Source: Sphingobium sp. HWE2-09 (GTDB lineage: Bacteria > Pseudomonadota > Alphaproteobacteria > Sphingomonadales > Sphingomonadaceae). From it: a DNA stretch of 64,000 nucleotides. Shown here piece after piece: positions 8,583 to 17,761 of this stretch. How positions within the stretch are numbered: the stretch's first letter is position 1; every line of letters begins with the position of its first letter. Below the pieces are notes generated by a model. The model had not been told where the DNA came from. It was given only the letters and a program-made list of their open reading frames with translations, and did not search any database. A program made the translations under genes and the position numbers. The stretch covers positions 3,130,501 through 3,194,500 of the forward strand of contig NZ_JAYKZX010000003.1 of NCBI RefSeq assembly GCF_035989265.1. The letters are read 5' to 3'.

Positions 8583-8627
8583 AGCGCCGCTGCGCACCGG
8601 TCGGGACCGGATGGGCAGCGGCGCTTG
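8583..8627 (-). terminator. Probable intrinsic terminator of rne
   Basis: On the minus strand, just after the rne stop, AAGCGCCGCTGC pairs with GCAGCGGCGCTTTT around an inner stem ATCCGGTCCCGACCGGTG. The 3' arm ends in four T followed by CG, so the U-tract is short but present. It separates rne from the M48 gene. Confidence 0.7.
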
Positions 8628-8650
8628 TTCATAGCAGTTCCCGTCCGGCC

Positions 8651-11419
8651 TTACTGACCGAAGGTGCGCTGCCACCAGCCACGGCGCGGCTCGCCATCTT
8701 CGCCGACGCTGTCTGCGCTATTGGCGGCCTCAGCGGTTTGGGCAACCGGCGCTTCGGGCGCAGCCGTCTCGGCCACCGCTTCGACGGCGGCAGCAGGCTC
8801 GGCGTCGGCCGCGTCAGCGACGGGCTTCTTGCGACGGGTGCGCTTGGGCTTGGCAGGTGCCTCTTCAGCGGGCGCGTCCTCGGCCACGACCGTGTCTGCC
8901 GCAGGGGCGGCGTCCTCGGCCACGACATCCGCCTTCTTGCGGCGGGTACGCTTGGGCTTGGCGGGCGCTTCCTCGGCAGCGGCTTCGACCGGCGCGGTTT
9001 CGGCGACGGCCTCAGCCACAGGTTCGGCCGTATCGGTCACCGGTTCCACGTCAGCTTTCGCCTTGCGGGCGCGGGGCCGACGACGGGTCTTGGGCGCGTC
9101 CTCGGACGCCGCTTCCTCGACCACAGCTTCGGCCACCGGTTCGCTAGCCTCTGCGACAGGCTCGACCTGCTCCGATTCGCCCGCGTCGGCCTCGACCGAC
9201 GCCGCGTCCTCGCCACCTTCGCGACGGCGACGACCGCCACGGCGACCCCGACGACCGCGGCGACGTGCGCCACCTTCCTCGTCATCGCCAGCGGCAACCG
9301 CATCGGCCGGTGCGTCGGTGGCGTCGTCGGCCGCTACGACAGCCTCGCCATCCTCATCACCCTCGGCGTCGCCATTCTGCGTCGCCTCGTCCTCGGCGCC
9401 TTCACCGGTGCGCGCTTCATCGCGCTGGCCGCCACGACGGCGACGGCGGCGACGACGGCGACGGCCACCGTCGCGATCCTCGTCTCCGCGTTCGCCACGC
9501 TGGCCGCGCTCTTCACGCTCGCCTTCGATGTCGGCTTCGGCTTCGGCCTCCTCGACCGCTTCCTCTTCTTCCTCCTCCTCGATGACGTCCAGATCGTCAT
9601 CTTCTTCCGGCAGCGGCGCATAGCTTACGACGCGTTCCGGGCGCGGGCCGCTGGCCTCGACGGACATGCGCGCGCCCTCGACCTCGCCATCGGGCAGGAT
9701 TTCGATGCGCACGCCATAGCGCTGCTCGATCTCGTCCAGTTCCAGGCGCTTGTTGTTCAGCACATAGAAGGCCGCTTCCTGGCTCGCGCGCAGGGTGATG
9801 AGGTTGCCGCGGCCACGCGCCGCTTCCTCTTCCAACATGCGCAGCGCGCCCAGGCCCGCCGACGATGCGGTGCGGACCAGGCCCGTGCCCTCGCAATGCG
9901 GACACTGGCGGGTGGATGCTTCCAGCACGCCGGTGCGCAGGCGCTGGCGGCTCATTTCCATCAAACCAAAGCCCGAGATACGGCCTACCTGGATGCGCGC
10001 GCGATCGTCGCGCAGCGCTTCCTTCATCGCCTTCTCGACCTTACGGATATTGGAGTTCACCTCCATGTCGATAAAGTCGATGACGACCAAGCCCGCCATG
10101 TCGCGCAGGCGGAGCTGACGCGCGATTTCCCGCGCCGCTTCCAGGTTGGTGGCGACGGCGGTCTGCTCGATCCCATGTTCGCGGGTCGACCGGCCGGAGT
10201 TGATGTCGATCGACACCAAAGCCTCGGTCGGGTTGATGACCAGATAGCCGCCCGATTTCAGCTGCACGACCGGATTGTACATCGCGGCCAGCTGCTCTTC
10301 CACGCTGGCGCGCTGGAACAGCGATACCGGATCGGCATATTGCTTCACCCGGCGCACATGGCTGGGCATCAGCAGGCGCATGAAGTCCTTGGCCGCGCGA
10401 TAGCCATGCTCGCCCTCGACGATGACTTCCTCGATATCCTTGTTGTAGATATCGCGGATCGCCCGCTTGATAAGGTCGCTGTCATTGTGGATCAGCGCAG
10501 GCGCAGCGGCGCTTAGCGTCTTTTCGCGAATCTCGTCCCACAGGCGCGCCAGATAGTCGAAGTCGCGCTTGATCTCCGGCTTGGTGCGCTGAAGGCCAGC
10601 GGTACGCACGATGCAGCCCATGGAAGACGGCAGCGCCATTTCGGCGATGATCGTCTTCAACCGCTTGCGGTCGGCCGCATTGCTGATCTTGCGCGAAATG
10701 CCGCCACCATGGCTGGTGTTGGGCATCAGCACGCAATAGCGACCGGCCAGCGACAAATAGGTGGTCAGCGCCGCACCCTTGTTGCCGCGCTCTTCCTTGA
10801 CGACCTGGACCAGCAGCACCTGGCGGCGCTTGATGACGTCCTGGATCTTGTAGCGACGGCGCAGCGCCATGCGCTTGCGGCGCAGTTCGTCGGCGGCGTC
10901 ATCGCCACCCCGGCCGCGACCGCGTCCACCGCGACGGCCGTTCGGCGCGCCATTGGCGCTGTCGTTGCCGCCTTCGCCTTCGGCCTGTTCGCTTTCTTCG
11001 CCCGCCTCGTCATCGTCATGATGATGGGTCGCCTCGACATATTCCACGCCGCCCTCGGGCGCGATGGAATCATGGTCCAGATCATGATCGTCATCGTCGA
11101 AATCGGCGCGCAGCGCGGCTTCTTCCTCGGCATGGGCGCGCTCTTCGCGCAGCAAAGCCTCGCGGTCTTCGCGCGGAATCTGATAATAGTCGGGGTGGAT
11201 TTCACTGAATGCCAGGAAGCCGTGACGGTTGCCGCCATAATCCACGAACGCCGCCTGGAGCGATGGCTCCACGCGGGTGACCTTGGCCAGATAGATATTG
11301 CCCTTGAGCTGCTTGTGCTCTGCGGACTCGAAGTCGAACTCCTCGATCCGGTTACCCTTGACGACCGCGACCCGGGTCTCTTCCCGGTGGCGCGCATCGA
11401 TCAGCATACGCATTGTCAT
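8651..11419 (-). CDS. rne: Ribonuclease E
   Basis: A 922-residue protein opening MTMRMLIDARHREETRVAVV and continuing with an S1 RNA-binding domain (NIYLAKVTRVEPSLQAAFVDYGG). It contains the catalytic DNase I-like segment with LVVIDFIDMEVNSNIRKVEK and the zinc-link CPHCEGTG. The C-terminal ~350 residues are low-complexity: acidic clusters, a GRRRRRRRRRRGGQ-type arginine block, and two copies of AKPKRTRRKK near the end, as expected for the disordered degradosome scaffold. It performs mRNA decay and rRNA/tRNA processing at the inner membrane. The gene has a long leader and its own terminator. Confidence 0.97.
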   Translation of the reverse strand: MTMRMLIDARHREETRVAVVKGNRIEEFDFESAEHKQLKGNIYLAKVTRVEPSLQAAFVDYGGNRHGFLAFSEIHPDYYQIPREDREALLREERAHAEEEAALRADFDDDDHDLDHDSIAPEGGVEYVEATHHHDDDEAGEESEQAEGEGGNDSANGAPNGRRGGRGRGRGGDDAADELRRKRMALRRRYKIQDVIKRRQVLLVQVVKEERGNKGAALTTYLSLAGRYCVLMPNTSHGGGISRKISNAADRKRLKTIIAEMALPSSMGCIVRTAGLQRTKPEIKRDFDYLARLWDEIREKTLSAAAPALIHNDSDLIKRAIRDIYNKDIEEVIVEGEHGYRAAKDFMRLLMPSHVRRVKQYADPVSLFQRASVEEQLAAMYNPVVQLKSGGYLVINPTEALVSIDINSGRSTREHGIEQTAVATNLEAAREIARQLRLRDMAGLVVIDFIDMEVNSNIRKVEKAMKEALRDDRARIQVGRISGFGLMEMSRQRLRTGVLEASTRQCPHCEGTGLVRTASSAGLGALRMLEEEAARGRGNLITLRASQEAAFYVLNNKRLELDEIEQRYGVRIEILPDGEVEGARMSVEASGPRPERVVSYAPLPEEDDDLDVIEEEEEEEAVEEAEAEADIEGEREERGQRGERGDEDRDGGRRRRRRRRRRGGQRDEARTGEGAEDEATQNGDAEGDEDGEAVVAADDATDAPADAVAAGDDEEGGARRRGRRGRRGGRRRREGGEDAASVEADAGESEQVEPVAEASEPVAEAVVEEAASEDAPKTRRRPRARKAKADVEPVTDTAEPVAEAVAETAPVEAAAEEAPAKPKRTRRKKADVVAEDAAPAADTVVAEDAPAEEAPAKPKRTRRKKPVADAADAEPAAAVEAVAETAAPEAPVAQTAEAANSADSVGEDGEPRRGWWQRTFGQ

Positions 11420-11896
11420 TTATATGTCTCCGGCGTGGACGGGCTGCGGCACAGGGCCGCGCCGCCACGCGATAGTGAAGGGACGGCCGGATGCGCGCCG
11501 CCAGGGGCGCGGGTTTCGGCATCGTCCAGGTTTGCAGGAAATTATGCGCGTCTGCTGCGTCGGCAGGGCCGGACAAATCGCCGGGCCGGACCATCCACGC
11601 CGCATCGCCCGTTACCGGGGCAAGCGTGGAATGGAAATCATGCCTCATGCAGCGTCAACCTGTTTGCGGCACCGCAGGGGCGCAAATTGCTGCGTCCGCC
11701 GGTGCCTCTCTCTTTGCCCCGTAACGCCGCCGTCATATCGGCAAGCCTTTCGGGAATGTGAATGGGTAGCAGTCAAATACCCACGGGGCAACGACCGCCT
11801 GAAATATAATGCCGCGTGCCGCAATGTCCTGCCATGTCGCATTATTCATCGTGAAAGCAGGATTAACCTTCTCATTTTACCGGGTCAAAAGGGGCA
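11420..11896. other. Divergent intergenic region between rne and amiC
   Basis: A 477-nt gap between leftward rne and rightward amiC. No convincing gene is visible; short open frames here lack coding character and ribosome binding sites. The rne side (11420-11700) is GC-rich and probably an rne 5' untranslated leader, which in other bacteria mediates autoregulation. The amiC side (about 11820-11895) is more AT-rich and likely holds that promoter. I see no specific operator. Confidence 0.5.
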
Positions 11897-13225
11897 ATGC
11901 TTAATCCGGGGTTTAGCGTGGGGACGCTGAACGGATTAGCCCACATGATATTTGGCTGGACGGCCCGTAGGGGCGCGTTGCACAAGCGGCGCATGCTCCA
12001 AAGCCTTGCCCTGGCAGGCACGATATTGATGGCCGTCCCTGGCAGCGCCGGGGGAATTTCCGGCGTGGACGTGCAGGACGACACGGTCGTGGTGCGCTTC
12101 GACGATCGGGTCGATGGCGCGTCGGCCTTCCTGCTGGATGCGCCGCGCCGCATCGCGCTCGACATTGACGGCGCGCAGATGGGGCGGGGTCGGTTCACGC
12201 CGGGCAATGGCGCGATCGCCGCGGTACGACAGGGGCAGTTGAGCGATGGCACGGCACGCGTGGTGCTGGACCTGTACAGCCCCGCGACGGTCGGCAATGC
12301 CCGCCTGGCGCAGGACGGCAAGTCCTTGAGCTTCTCGCTCCAGGGCGTCACCGACAGCCGCTTCCGTTTAGAAGTGGGCAAGGGGCGCACGCGCTTCGAC
12401 GCGCCTGCCGACATGGCCGCGCGCCCGCAACGGCGCATCCATTCGATCACCGTACCGATCCCGGCCGCCGCGCGCGGCGTATCGCTGCCCCGGGTCGAAG
12501 GCGCGCAGGACGGCGCACGGCCGCTGGTGGTGATCGACGCAGGCCATGGCGGCCATGATCCCGGCGCCATCAACAAGGAGAATGGCAAGCGCGAAAAGGA
12601 CGTGACGCTCGCCATCGCCCAGGCGATTCGCGACCAGCTGGTCAAGTCCGGCCGGGTCCGCGTGGCGCTCACCCGCGACGACGACAAGTTCTTGGTGTTG
12701 CAGGAACGCTATGGCATCGCCCGCAAGCTGGGCGCGGACCTATTCATTTCCGTCCATGCCGACGCGGCGGAAAATACCGAAGCCCATGGCGCGACCGTCT
12801 ATACCCTGTCCGAAACCGCGTCCGACCGCGAAGCCGCGCGGCTGGCGGCGCGGGAGAATAAGGCCGACATCATCAATGGCGTGAACCTGGGCGGCCAGTC
12901 GGGCGACGTGTCGTCCATCCTGATCGACTTGACCCAGCGCGAATCCATGAACATCTCCGCCAACTTCGCCCGCCTGCTCCAGCGCGAAGCCGCACCCTAT
13001 GTGCCCTTCCGCAGCGCCTATCACCGCTTCGCCTCGCTGATGGTGTTGAAAGCGCCCGACACCCCGTCGGTGCTGTTCGAAACCGGCTATATCTCCAATG
13101 CCGACGATGCGGCGTTCCTGTCGTCACGCGAAGGACAGGGCAAGATCGCCCGCGGCGTCGCCCGCGCGATCGAGGTGCATTTCGCCCGCAAGCTGGCGAT
13201 GCGCGGCGCGGCGGCCGGGGGATAG
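11897..13225 (+). CDS. amiC: N-acetylmuramoyl-L-alanine amidase with AMIN domain
   Basis: A 442-residue protein with an N-terminal secretion signal (hydrophobic run LQSLALAGTILMAVPGSAG near residues 34-52). It has an AMIN peptidoglycan-targeting domain (about 55-150) and an Amidase_3 catalytic domain from about 209. Zinc ligands visible are H217 in DAGHGGHDPGA, E233 in GKREKDV and H287 in SVHADA; LFETGYISN carries the catalytic glutamate. It cleaves the amide linking peptide to muramic acid during daughter-cell separation. The start at 11897 has AAAAGGGG nearby; the ATG at 11945 is an alternative. PBP1A follows on the same strand. Confidence 0.94.
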   Translation: MLNPGFSVGTLNGLAHMIFGWTARRGALHKRRMLQSLALAGTILMAVPGSAGGISGVDVQDDTVVVRFDDRVDGASAFLLDAPRRIALDIDGAQMGRGRFTPGNGAIAAVRQGQLSDGTARVVLDLYSPATVGNARLAQDGKSLSFSLQGVTDSRFRLEVGKGRTRFDAPADMAARPQRRIHSITVPIPAAARGVSLPRVEGAQDGARPLVVIDAGHGGHDPGAINKENGKREKDVTLAIAQAIRDQLVKSGRVRVALTRDDDKFLVLQERYGIARKLGADLFISVHADAAENTEAHGATVYTLSETASDREAARLAARENKADIINGVNLGGQSGDVSSILIDLTQRESMNISANFARLLQREAAPYVPFRSAYHRFASLMVLKAPDTPSVLFETGYISNADDAAFLSSREGQGKIARGVARAIEVHFARKLAMRGAAAGG

Positions 13226-13420
13226 CTGTCCTATTCGCGGCGACCTTGCTATGATTGGCCACGCTTTCCGATAGGATTAGGGCGACGCAATAAAATGTCG
13301 AAATCGGCGGGAAATGTGCGAAGTTAAGGGGAGGGGGCTAGCGCAAAGCCGCTACAGATGCGGCGGATCGCGTCATCCCCACTGGTCTTGACGATCATTT
13401 GACCCTAGAGCCTCTTTCCC

Positions 13421-15958
13421 ATGGAAGACGCCCGTTCCGAACCCGCCCCGTCGTCCTTCGCCTATCGCCTGCGCCGCGACGCGGGGGGCTTTTTCGGCCG
13501 TCTGCGCCCCCTATGGTCGCGCCGCCTGTTCCGCTGGGGCATGATCGCGCTGGGCGGCCTGCTGCTCGCCTATGGCCTGTTCTGGTTGATCTTCGCGCGC
13601 GGCCTGCCCGATGCCGCGACCCTGCTGGAATATGAGCCGCCGCTGCCTACCATCGTGCGCGACATCAACGGCCAGCCGGTGCACAGCTATGCCCGCGAAC
13701 GCCGCGTCCAGCTGCAATATAGCGATTATCCGCCGCTGCTGGTCCGCGCCTATCTGGCGGCGGAGGACAAGACCTTCTTCGAACATCATGGCGTCGACAT
13801 CCCCGGTTTTGCAGGGGCGGTGGTCGATTACGCCAGCAAGCTCGGCTCGGGCCAGCGCGCGCGCGGCGGCTCCACCATCACCCAGCAGGTCGCCAAGAAT
13901 TTGCTGATCGGCGACGAATATTCGCCCACGCGCAAGGTGAAGGAAATGATCCTTGCCTACCGGATGGAAGGAGTGCTGTCCAAACAGCAGATCCTCGAAC
14001 TCTATCTCAACCAGATATTCCTGGGCCGCAACGCCTATGGCGTCCAGGCCGCATCGCGCGCCTATTTCGACAAGGACGTCGCCGACCTGACGCTGCCCGA
14101 AATGGCCTATCTCGCCATCCTGCCCAAGGGACCGGCCAATTACCGCCCCGAAAGCGAAACCGGCCACGCCCGCGCGATCGACCGGCGCAATTGGGCGCTG
14201 GGCGAAATGCTCAAGAACGGCTGGATCACCGCCGCGCAGCGCGATGCCGCCGCCGCCCAGCCGCTCGGCACTGTCGCCGCCCATGGCTCCAGCTTCGACG
14301 CGCGCGCGGGCGGCTATTATATGGAGGAAGTGCGCCGTCGCCTGATCGGCCTGTTCGGCGAAAAGGCCGATGATGGCCCCAACAGCGTCTATGCCGGCGG
14401 CCTGTGGGTGCGCAGCCCCTATGATCCGGTGGTGCAGGACAGCGTCGCCACCGCTCTGCGCAACGGCCTGCTGCGCTTCGACGCCGGGCGCGGCTGGTCC
14501 GGCCCGGTCGGCCATATCAATGTCGACAATGGTTGGGAACGCGAACTGGCGGCCAGCTATATCGATGTCGACTATGCCGAATGGCGGGTCGCCGTGGTCA
14601 TCAGCCGCACATCGTCCGACGCGCAGATCGGCTTTGCCGACGGCAGCACCGGGACGCTGCCCGCCGGATCGGCGCAGATGCCCTATCGCAAGGTCGGCGG
14701 CCCGGCCTTCTCGGCGATGAAGCCCGGCGACCTGATCGTCGTCGCGCGCAACGGATCGAGCTGGGCGCTGCGCTCCATTCCTGAAGTGTCGGGCGGCATG
14801 GTCGCCGAAGAAGTCCATTCGGGCCGCATCCGCGCGATGCAGGGCGGCTTCGATTCGCGCCTGTCCTCCTACAATCGCGCGACGCAGGCGATGCGCCAGC
14901 CCGGCTCGACCATCAAGCCGTTCGTCTACGCCGCCGCCCTCGACGGCGGCATGACCCCGGCCTCGATCATCGTCGATGGCCCCTTGTGCGTCTATCAGGG
15001 CGCGGGCCTCGGTCAGAAATGCTTTCGCAACTTCTCGGGCGGCAGCGCGGGTCCGCAGACGATGCGCTGGGGCGTGGAACAGTCCCGCAACCTCATGACC
15101 GTGCGCGCCGCCAGCCAGACCGGCATGGACCGCGTCGTGCGCACGATCAAGAATCTGGGGATCGGCGACTATCAGCCCTATCTTTCCTTCGCGCTGGGCG
15201 CGGGCGAAACGACCGTGGAAAAGATGGTCAACGCCTATGCCACGCTCGCCAACCAGGGCCGCCAATTCCCGTCCAAGGTAATGGACTATGTCCAGGACCG
15301 CCGCGGCAAGGTGATCTGGCCCGAACGTTGGCGGCCGTGCGATGGCTGTAACATGGCGAACTGGGACGGCAAGCCGATGCCCCGCTTCGGCATGGAGGGC
15401 AAGCAGGTGATGAACCCGATGACCGCCTATCAGGTCGTCCACATCACCGAAGGCGTGATCCAGCGCGGCACCGCGACGGTGCTGGCGGACCTGAAGCGTC
15501 CGCTGTTCGGCAAGACCGGCACCACCAACGGCCCGACCAACGTCTGGTTCGTGGGCGGATCGCCAGATATCGTCGCGGGCGTCTATATCGGTTACGACCA
15601 GCCACGCAGCCTTGGCGGCTGGGCGCAGGGCGGCCGCATCGCCGCGCCGATCTGGAAAGCGGCGATGGCCCCCATCCTGGAAACCATGCCCAAGACGCCC
15701 TTCGTCGCCCCCGCGGGCATGCGCATGGTCGCGATCGACCGTCGGTCTGGCAAGCGCGTCTATGGCGCCTGGCCGACCAGCGAGCCGAAAGCCGCCGTCA
15801 TCTGGGAAGCGTTCAAGCCCGAATCCGAACCCCGCCGCACGATCCGCAAGGAAGAGGCCGAAGCGCAAGCCAAGGTCGCCGAAAGCCGCGCCGCCTCCAG
15901 CCAACGCCGCCAGCGCAGCGACGCGGACTTCCTGGAGGGGCAGGGCGGGATTTATTGA
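13421..15958 (+). CDS. mrcA: Penicillin-binding protein 1A (bifunctional class A PBP)
   Basis: An 845-residue class A PBP. It has a cytoplasmic N-terminus, one membrane anchor (about residues 40-60) and a GT51 glycosyltransferase domain with catalytic E115 in AAEDKTFFEHHG and RGGSTITQQVAKNL. An OB-like insertion precedes a transpeptidase domain with S496-T-I-K499, SRN in VEQSRNLMTVR, and K698-T-G. The C-terminus is a charged tail rich in E, A and R. It polymerises and cross-links peptidoglycan in the periplasm. The gene lies 195 nt after amiC, a common pairing in alphaproteobacteria. Confidence 0.97.
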   Translation: MEDARSEPAPSSFAYRLRRDAGGFFGRLRPLWSRRLFRWGMIALGGLLLAYGLFWLIFARGLPDAATLLEYEPPLPTIVRDINGQPVHSYARERRVQLQYSDYPPLLVRAYLAAEDKTFFEHHGVDIPGFAGAVVDYASKLGSGQRARGGSTITQQVAKNLLIGDEYSPTRKVKEMILAYRMEGVLSKQQILELYLNQIFLGRNAYGVQAASRAYFDKDVADLTLPEMAYLAILPKGPANYRPESETGHARAIDRRNWALGEMLKNGWITAAQRDAAAAQPLGTVAAHGSSFDARAGGYYMEEVRRRLIGLFGEKADDGPNSVYAGGLWVRSPYDPVVQDSVATALRNGLLRFDAGRGWSGPVGHINVDNGWERELAASYIDVDYAEWRVAVVISRTSSDAQIGFADGSTGTLPAGSAQMPYRKVGGPAFSAMKPGDLIVVARNGSSWALRSIPEVSGGMVAEEVHSGRIRAMQGGFDSRLSSYNRATQAMRQPGSTIKPFVYAAALDGGMTPASIIVDGPLCVYQGAGLGQKCFRNFSGGSAGPQTMRWGVEQSRNLMTVRAASQTGMDRVVRTIKNLGIGDYQPYLSFALGAGETTVEKMVNAYATLANQGRQFPSKVMDYVQDRRGKVIWPERWRPCDGCNMANWDGKPMPRFGMEGKQVMNPMTAYQVVHITEGVIQRGTATVLADLKRPLFGKTGTTNGPTNVWFVGGSPDIVAGVYIGYDQPRSLGGWAQGGRIAAPIWKAAMAPILETMPKTPFVAPAGMRMVAIDRRSGKRVYGAWPTSEPKAAVIWEAFKPESEPRRTIRKEEAEAQAKVAESRAASSQRRQRSDADFLEGQGGIY

Positions 15959-16028
15959 GCGTCGGGTGGGGTGACGGATGAGTGTCGTTCCTCGCTACCG
16001 CCCTCATTCCGATGTCAGTCACGATGGC

Positions 16029-16083
16029 GAACTGCCCCTCCGTCAGCCCTTCGGGCTGCCACCTCCCCTTCCAGGGGAGGATT
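16029..16083 (-). repeat. Two-hairpin REP-like element, family C copy 2 (reverse orientation)
   Basis: On the minus strand it reads CCTCCCCT-GGA-AGGGGAGG, TGG, CAGCCC-GAA-GGGCTG, ACGGAGGGG: the same two-hairpin architecture as the copy at 5427-5475, with compensating changes in both stems. Compensating changes argue that the structure, not only the sequence, is maintained. It faces copy 3 at 16104-16153. Confidence 0.85.
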
Positions 16084-16103
16084 GACATAACATCAACAAA
16101 ATT

Positions 16104-16153
16104 CCTCCCCTGACAGGGGAGGTGGCTGGCCGAAGGCCAGACGGAGGGGTAGG
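16104..16153 (+). repeat. Two-hairpin REP-like element, family C copy 3
   Basis: On the plus strand it reads CCTCCCCT-GAC-AGGGGAGG, TGG, CTGGCC-GAA-GGCCAG, ACGGAGGGG. It ends 8 nt before the DUF559 start, and its terminal GGAGGGG is the best candidate ribosome binding site for that gene. It is in inverted orientation to copies 2 and 4. Confidence 0.85.
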
Positions 16154-16160
16154 GTGCAAC

Positions 16161-16510
16161 ATGCTCCACGGCCCGAAAGAGACGCAGCGCCGCGCCAGGA
16201 CGCTTCGCCAGGCCATGACCTTGCCCGAAGTGCTTCTCTGGCAGGAATTGCGCAAGCGTCCGGCCAATCTCCGCTTCCGCCGACAACATCCGGCAGGCAT
16301 CTATGTGCTGGATGTCTTTTGCCCCAGGCACCGGCTGGCGATCGAGGTCGATGGCGAGGACATGGGCGGGGCGACCAGCCCGAACGCGACGCAGTGCGTG
16401 ATGCATGGCTGATGGGCGAAGGCATCAAGCTTGTCCGTATCCCCGCCGTCGATGTTCTGCGCGATCTGGAAGCGGTAGTCCTTCACATCATCGCGATCGC
16501 CGGACGATGA
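16161..16510 (+). pseudogene. DUF559 (Vsr-like endonuclease fold) gene broken by a one-base frameshift
   Basis: The first frame encodes about 66 residues: MLHGPKETQRRARTLRQ, LPEVLLWQELRKRP, RFRRQHPAGIYVLDVFCP and RLAIEVDGE, the N-terminal part of the DUF559 family with its conserved acidic residues. After position 16359 homology continues in another frame: HGRGDQPERDAVRDAWLMGE, GIKLVRIPAVDVLRDLEAVV, ending at 16510. Inserting one C between 16359 and 16360 would read GEAHGRG and rejoin the frames into about 116 residues, a normal family length. So a single-base deletion, or a sequencing error, broke the gene. DUF559 has a PD-(D/E)XK nuclease fold of unknown role. It is bracketed by family C palindromes in inverted orientation. 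Confidence 0.85.
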
Positions 16511-16512
16511 CT

Positions 16513-16556
16513 ATCCCGCCGTCAACCCTTCCCTCCCCGTCAGGGGAGGATTGATC
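16513..16556 (-). repeat. Degenerate REP-like element, family C copy 4 (reverse orientation)
   Basis: On the minus strand CCTCCCCT-GACGGGGAGG is followed by GAAGGGTTGACGG. The first hairpin is kept, but the left arm of the second hairpin is missing compared with copies 1-3. It starts 2 nt after the DUF559 stop and is inverted relative to copy 3, so the pair brackets the nuclease gene. Confidence 0.7.
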
Positions 16557-16633
16557 TTCCCAAATCTGCCGCCCTCGGATAGGGGCAGTCGCTTGATGCG
16601 TTAACGCGCCAGTATGATATCCGGAGACGCCCC

Positions 16634-17761
16634 ATGCGCGCCGAAGCGCAGCAATATATCGATCGTATCGACGCCGCGCTGGACCTGTTGCGCCGCTTCC
16701 TCGACTGGGACCGCGCGCTGCGTCGGCTGGACGAGTTGAACGCTCGCGTCGAAGACCCGACCCTGTGGGACAATGCCAAGCTGGCGCAGGAAGTGATGCG
16801 CGAGCGTACCCGGCTGGAAAGCGCGATCGGCGCGACCCGCGCGATCGAGGGCGGCAAGACCGACAATGCCGAACTGATCGAGATGGCCGAGGCCGAGGGC
16901 GACGAGGAGATGGTGGCCGAAGCCATCGCGTCCCTGAAGGCGCTGGCCGACCGCGCGGACGAGGACAAGATCAAGGCGCTGCTGGCGGGCGAGGCCGACG
17001 CCAGCGACACCTATCTGGAAATCCACGCAGGCGCTGGCGGCACCGAAAGCCAGGACTGGGCCGAAATCCTCTCGCGCATGTATCGTCGCTGGGCCGAACG
17101 GCGCGGCTATAAAGTCGAACTGGTCGATTATCAGGCGGGCGAAACCGCGGGCATCAAATCCGCGACCTTCCTGATCAAGGGCGAGAACGCCTATGGCTAT
17201 GCCAAGACCGAAAGCGGCGTCCACCGTCTGGTCCGCATCAGCCCCTATGACAGCGCCGCGCGCCGCCACACCAGCTTCTCGTCGGTCTGGGTCTATCCCG
17301 TCATCGACGACAATATCGATATCGAGGTCAAGGAAAGCGACCTCAAGATCGACACCTATCGCGCGTCGGGCGCGGGCGGGCAGCACGTCAACACCACCGA
17401 CTCTGCGGTCCGCATCACCCACGTCCCCTCCGGCATCATCGTCGCCTCGCAGAACGACCGGTCGCAGCACAAGAACCGCGCGACCGCGATGAACATGCTG
17501 AAAGCGCGCCTCTACGAAGCCGAACTGCGCAAGCGGGAAGAAGCCGCCAACACCGACTATCAGGCCAAGACCGAAATCGGCTGGGGCCACCAGATCCGTT
17601 CCTACGTCCTTCAGCCCTATCAACTGGTGAAGGATCTGCGCACCGGCGTCACCTCCACCGCGCCCGACGATGTGCTCGACGGCGCGCTCGATCCCTTCAT
17701 GGCCGCCGCGCTCAGCCAGAAGGTGACGGGCGAAAAGGTCGATGTGGAGGATGTCGATTGA
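16634..17761 (+). CDS. prfB: Peptide chain release factor 2
   Basis: A 375-residue class I release factor. It has the coiled N-terminal domain, the EIHAGAGGTESQDWAEIL block, the stop-codon recognition loop SPY in VRISPYDSAARRHTSF (SPF in E. coli RF2) and the catalytic GGQ at 248-250. It recognises UGA and UAA and triggers peptide release. The whole protein is read in one frame with no in-frame UGA near codon 26, so the autoregulatory frameshift of many RF2 genes is absent, as I recall being usual in alphaproteobacteria. The downstream methyltransferase gene overlaps its stop by 4 nt. Confidence 0.97.
   Translation: MRAEAQQYIDRIDAALDLLRRFLDWDRALRRLDELNARVEDPTLWDNAKLAQEVMRERTRLESAIGATRAIEGGKTDNAELIEMAEAEGDEEMVAEAIASLKALADRADEDKIKALLAGEADASDTYLEIHAGAGGTESQDWAEILSRMYRRWAERRGYKVELVDYQAGETAGIKSATFLIKGENAYGYAKTESGVHRLVRISPYDSAARRHTSFSSVWVYPVIDDNIDIEVKESDLKIDTYRASGAGGQHVNTTDSAVRITHVPSGIIVASQNDRSQHKNRATAMNMLKARLYEAELRKREEAANTDYQAKTEIGWGHQIRSYVLQPYQLVKDLRTGVTSTAPDDVLDGALDPFMAAALSQKVTGEKVDVEDVD

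Noticed and set aside
8664..9623. Serine/alanine-rich frame opposite the rne C-terminus
   Set aside because: It arises from complementing the repetitive Ala/Glu/Arg codons of the disordered RNase E tail.
13511..15904. A 797-codon open frame opposite PBP1A
   Set aside because: It is a by-product of high GC content in the third codon positions of mrcA; it has no family features, and mrcA is complete with all motifs on the other strand.
16634..16760. Programmed +1 frameshift in prfB
   Set aside because: RF2 is read in one uninterrupted frame, with no in-frame UGA near codon 26.
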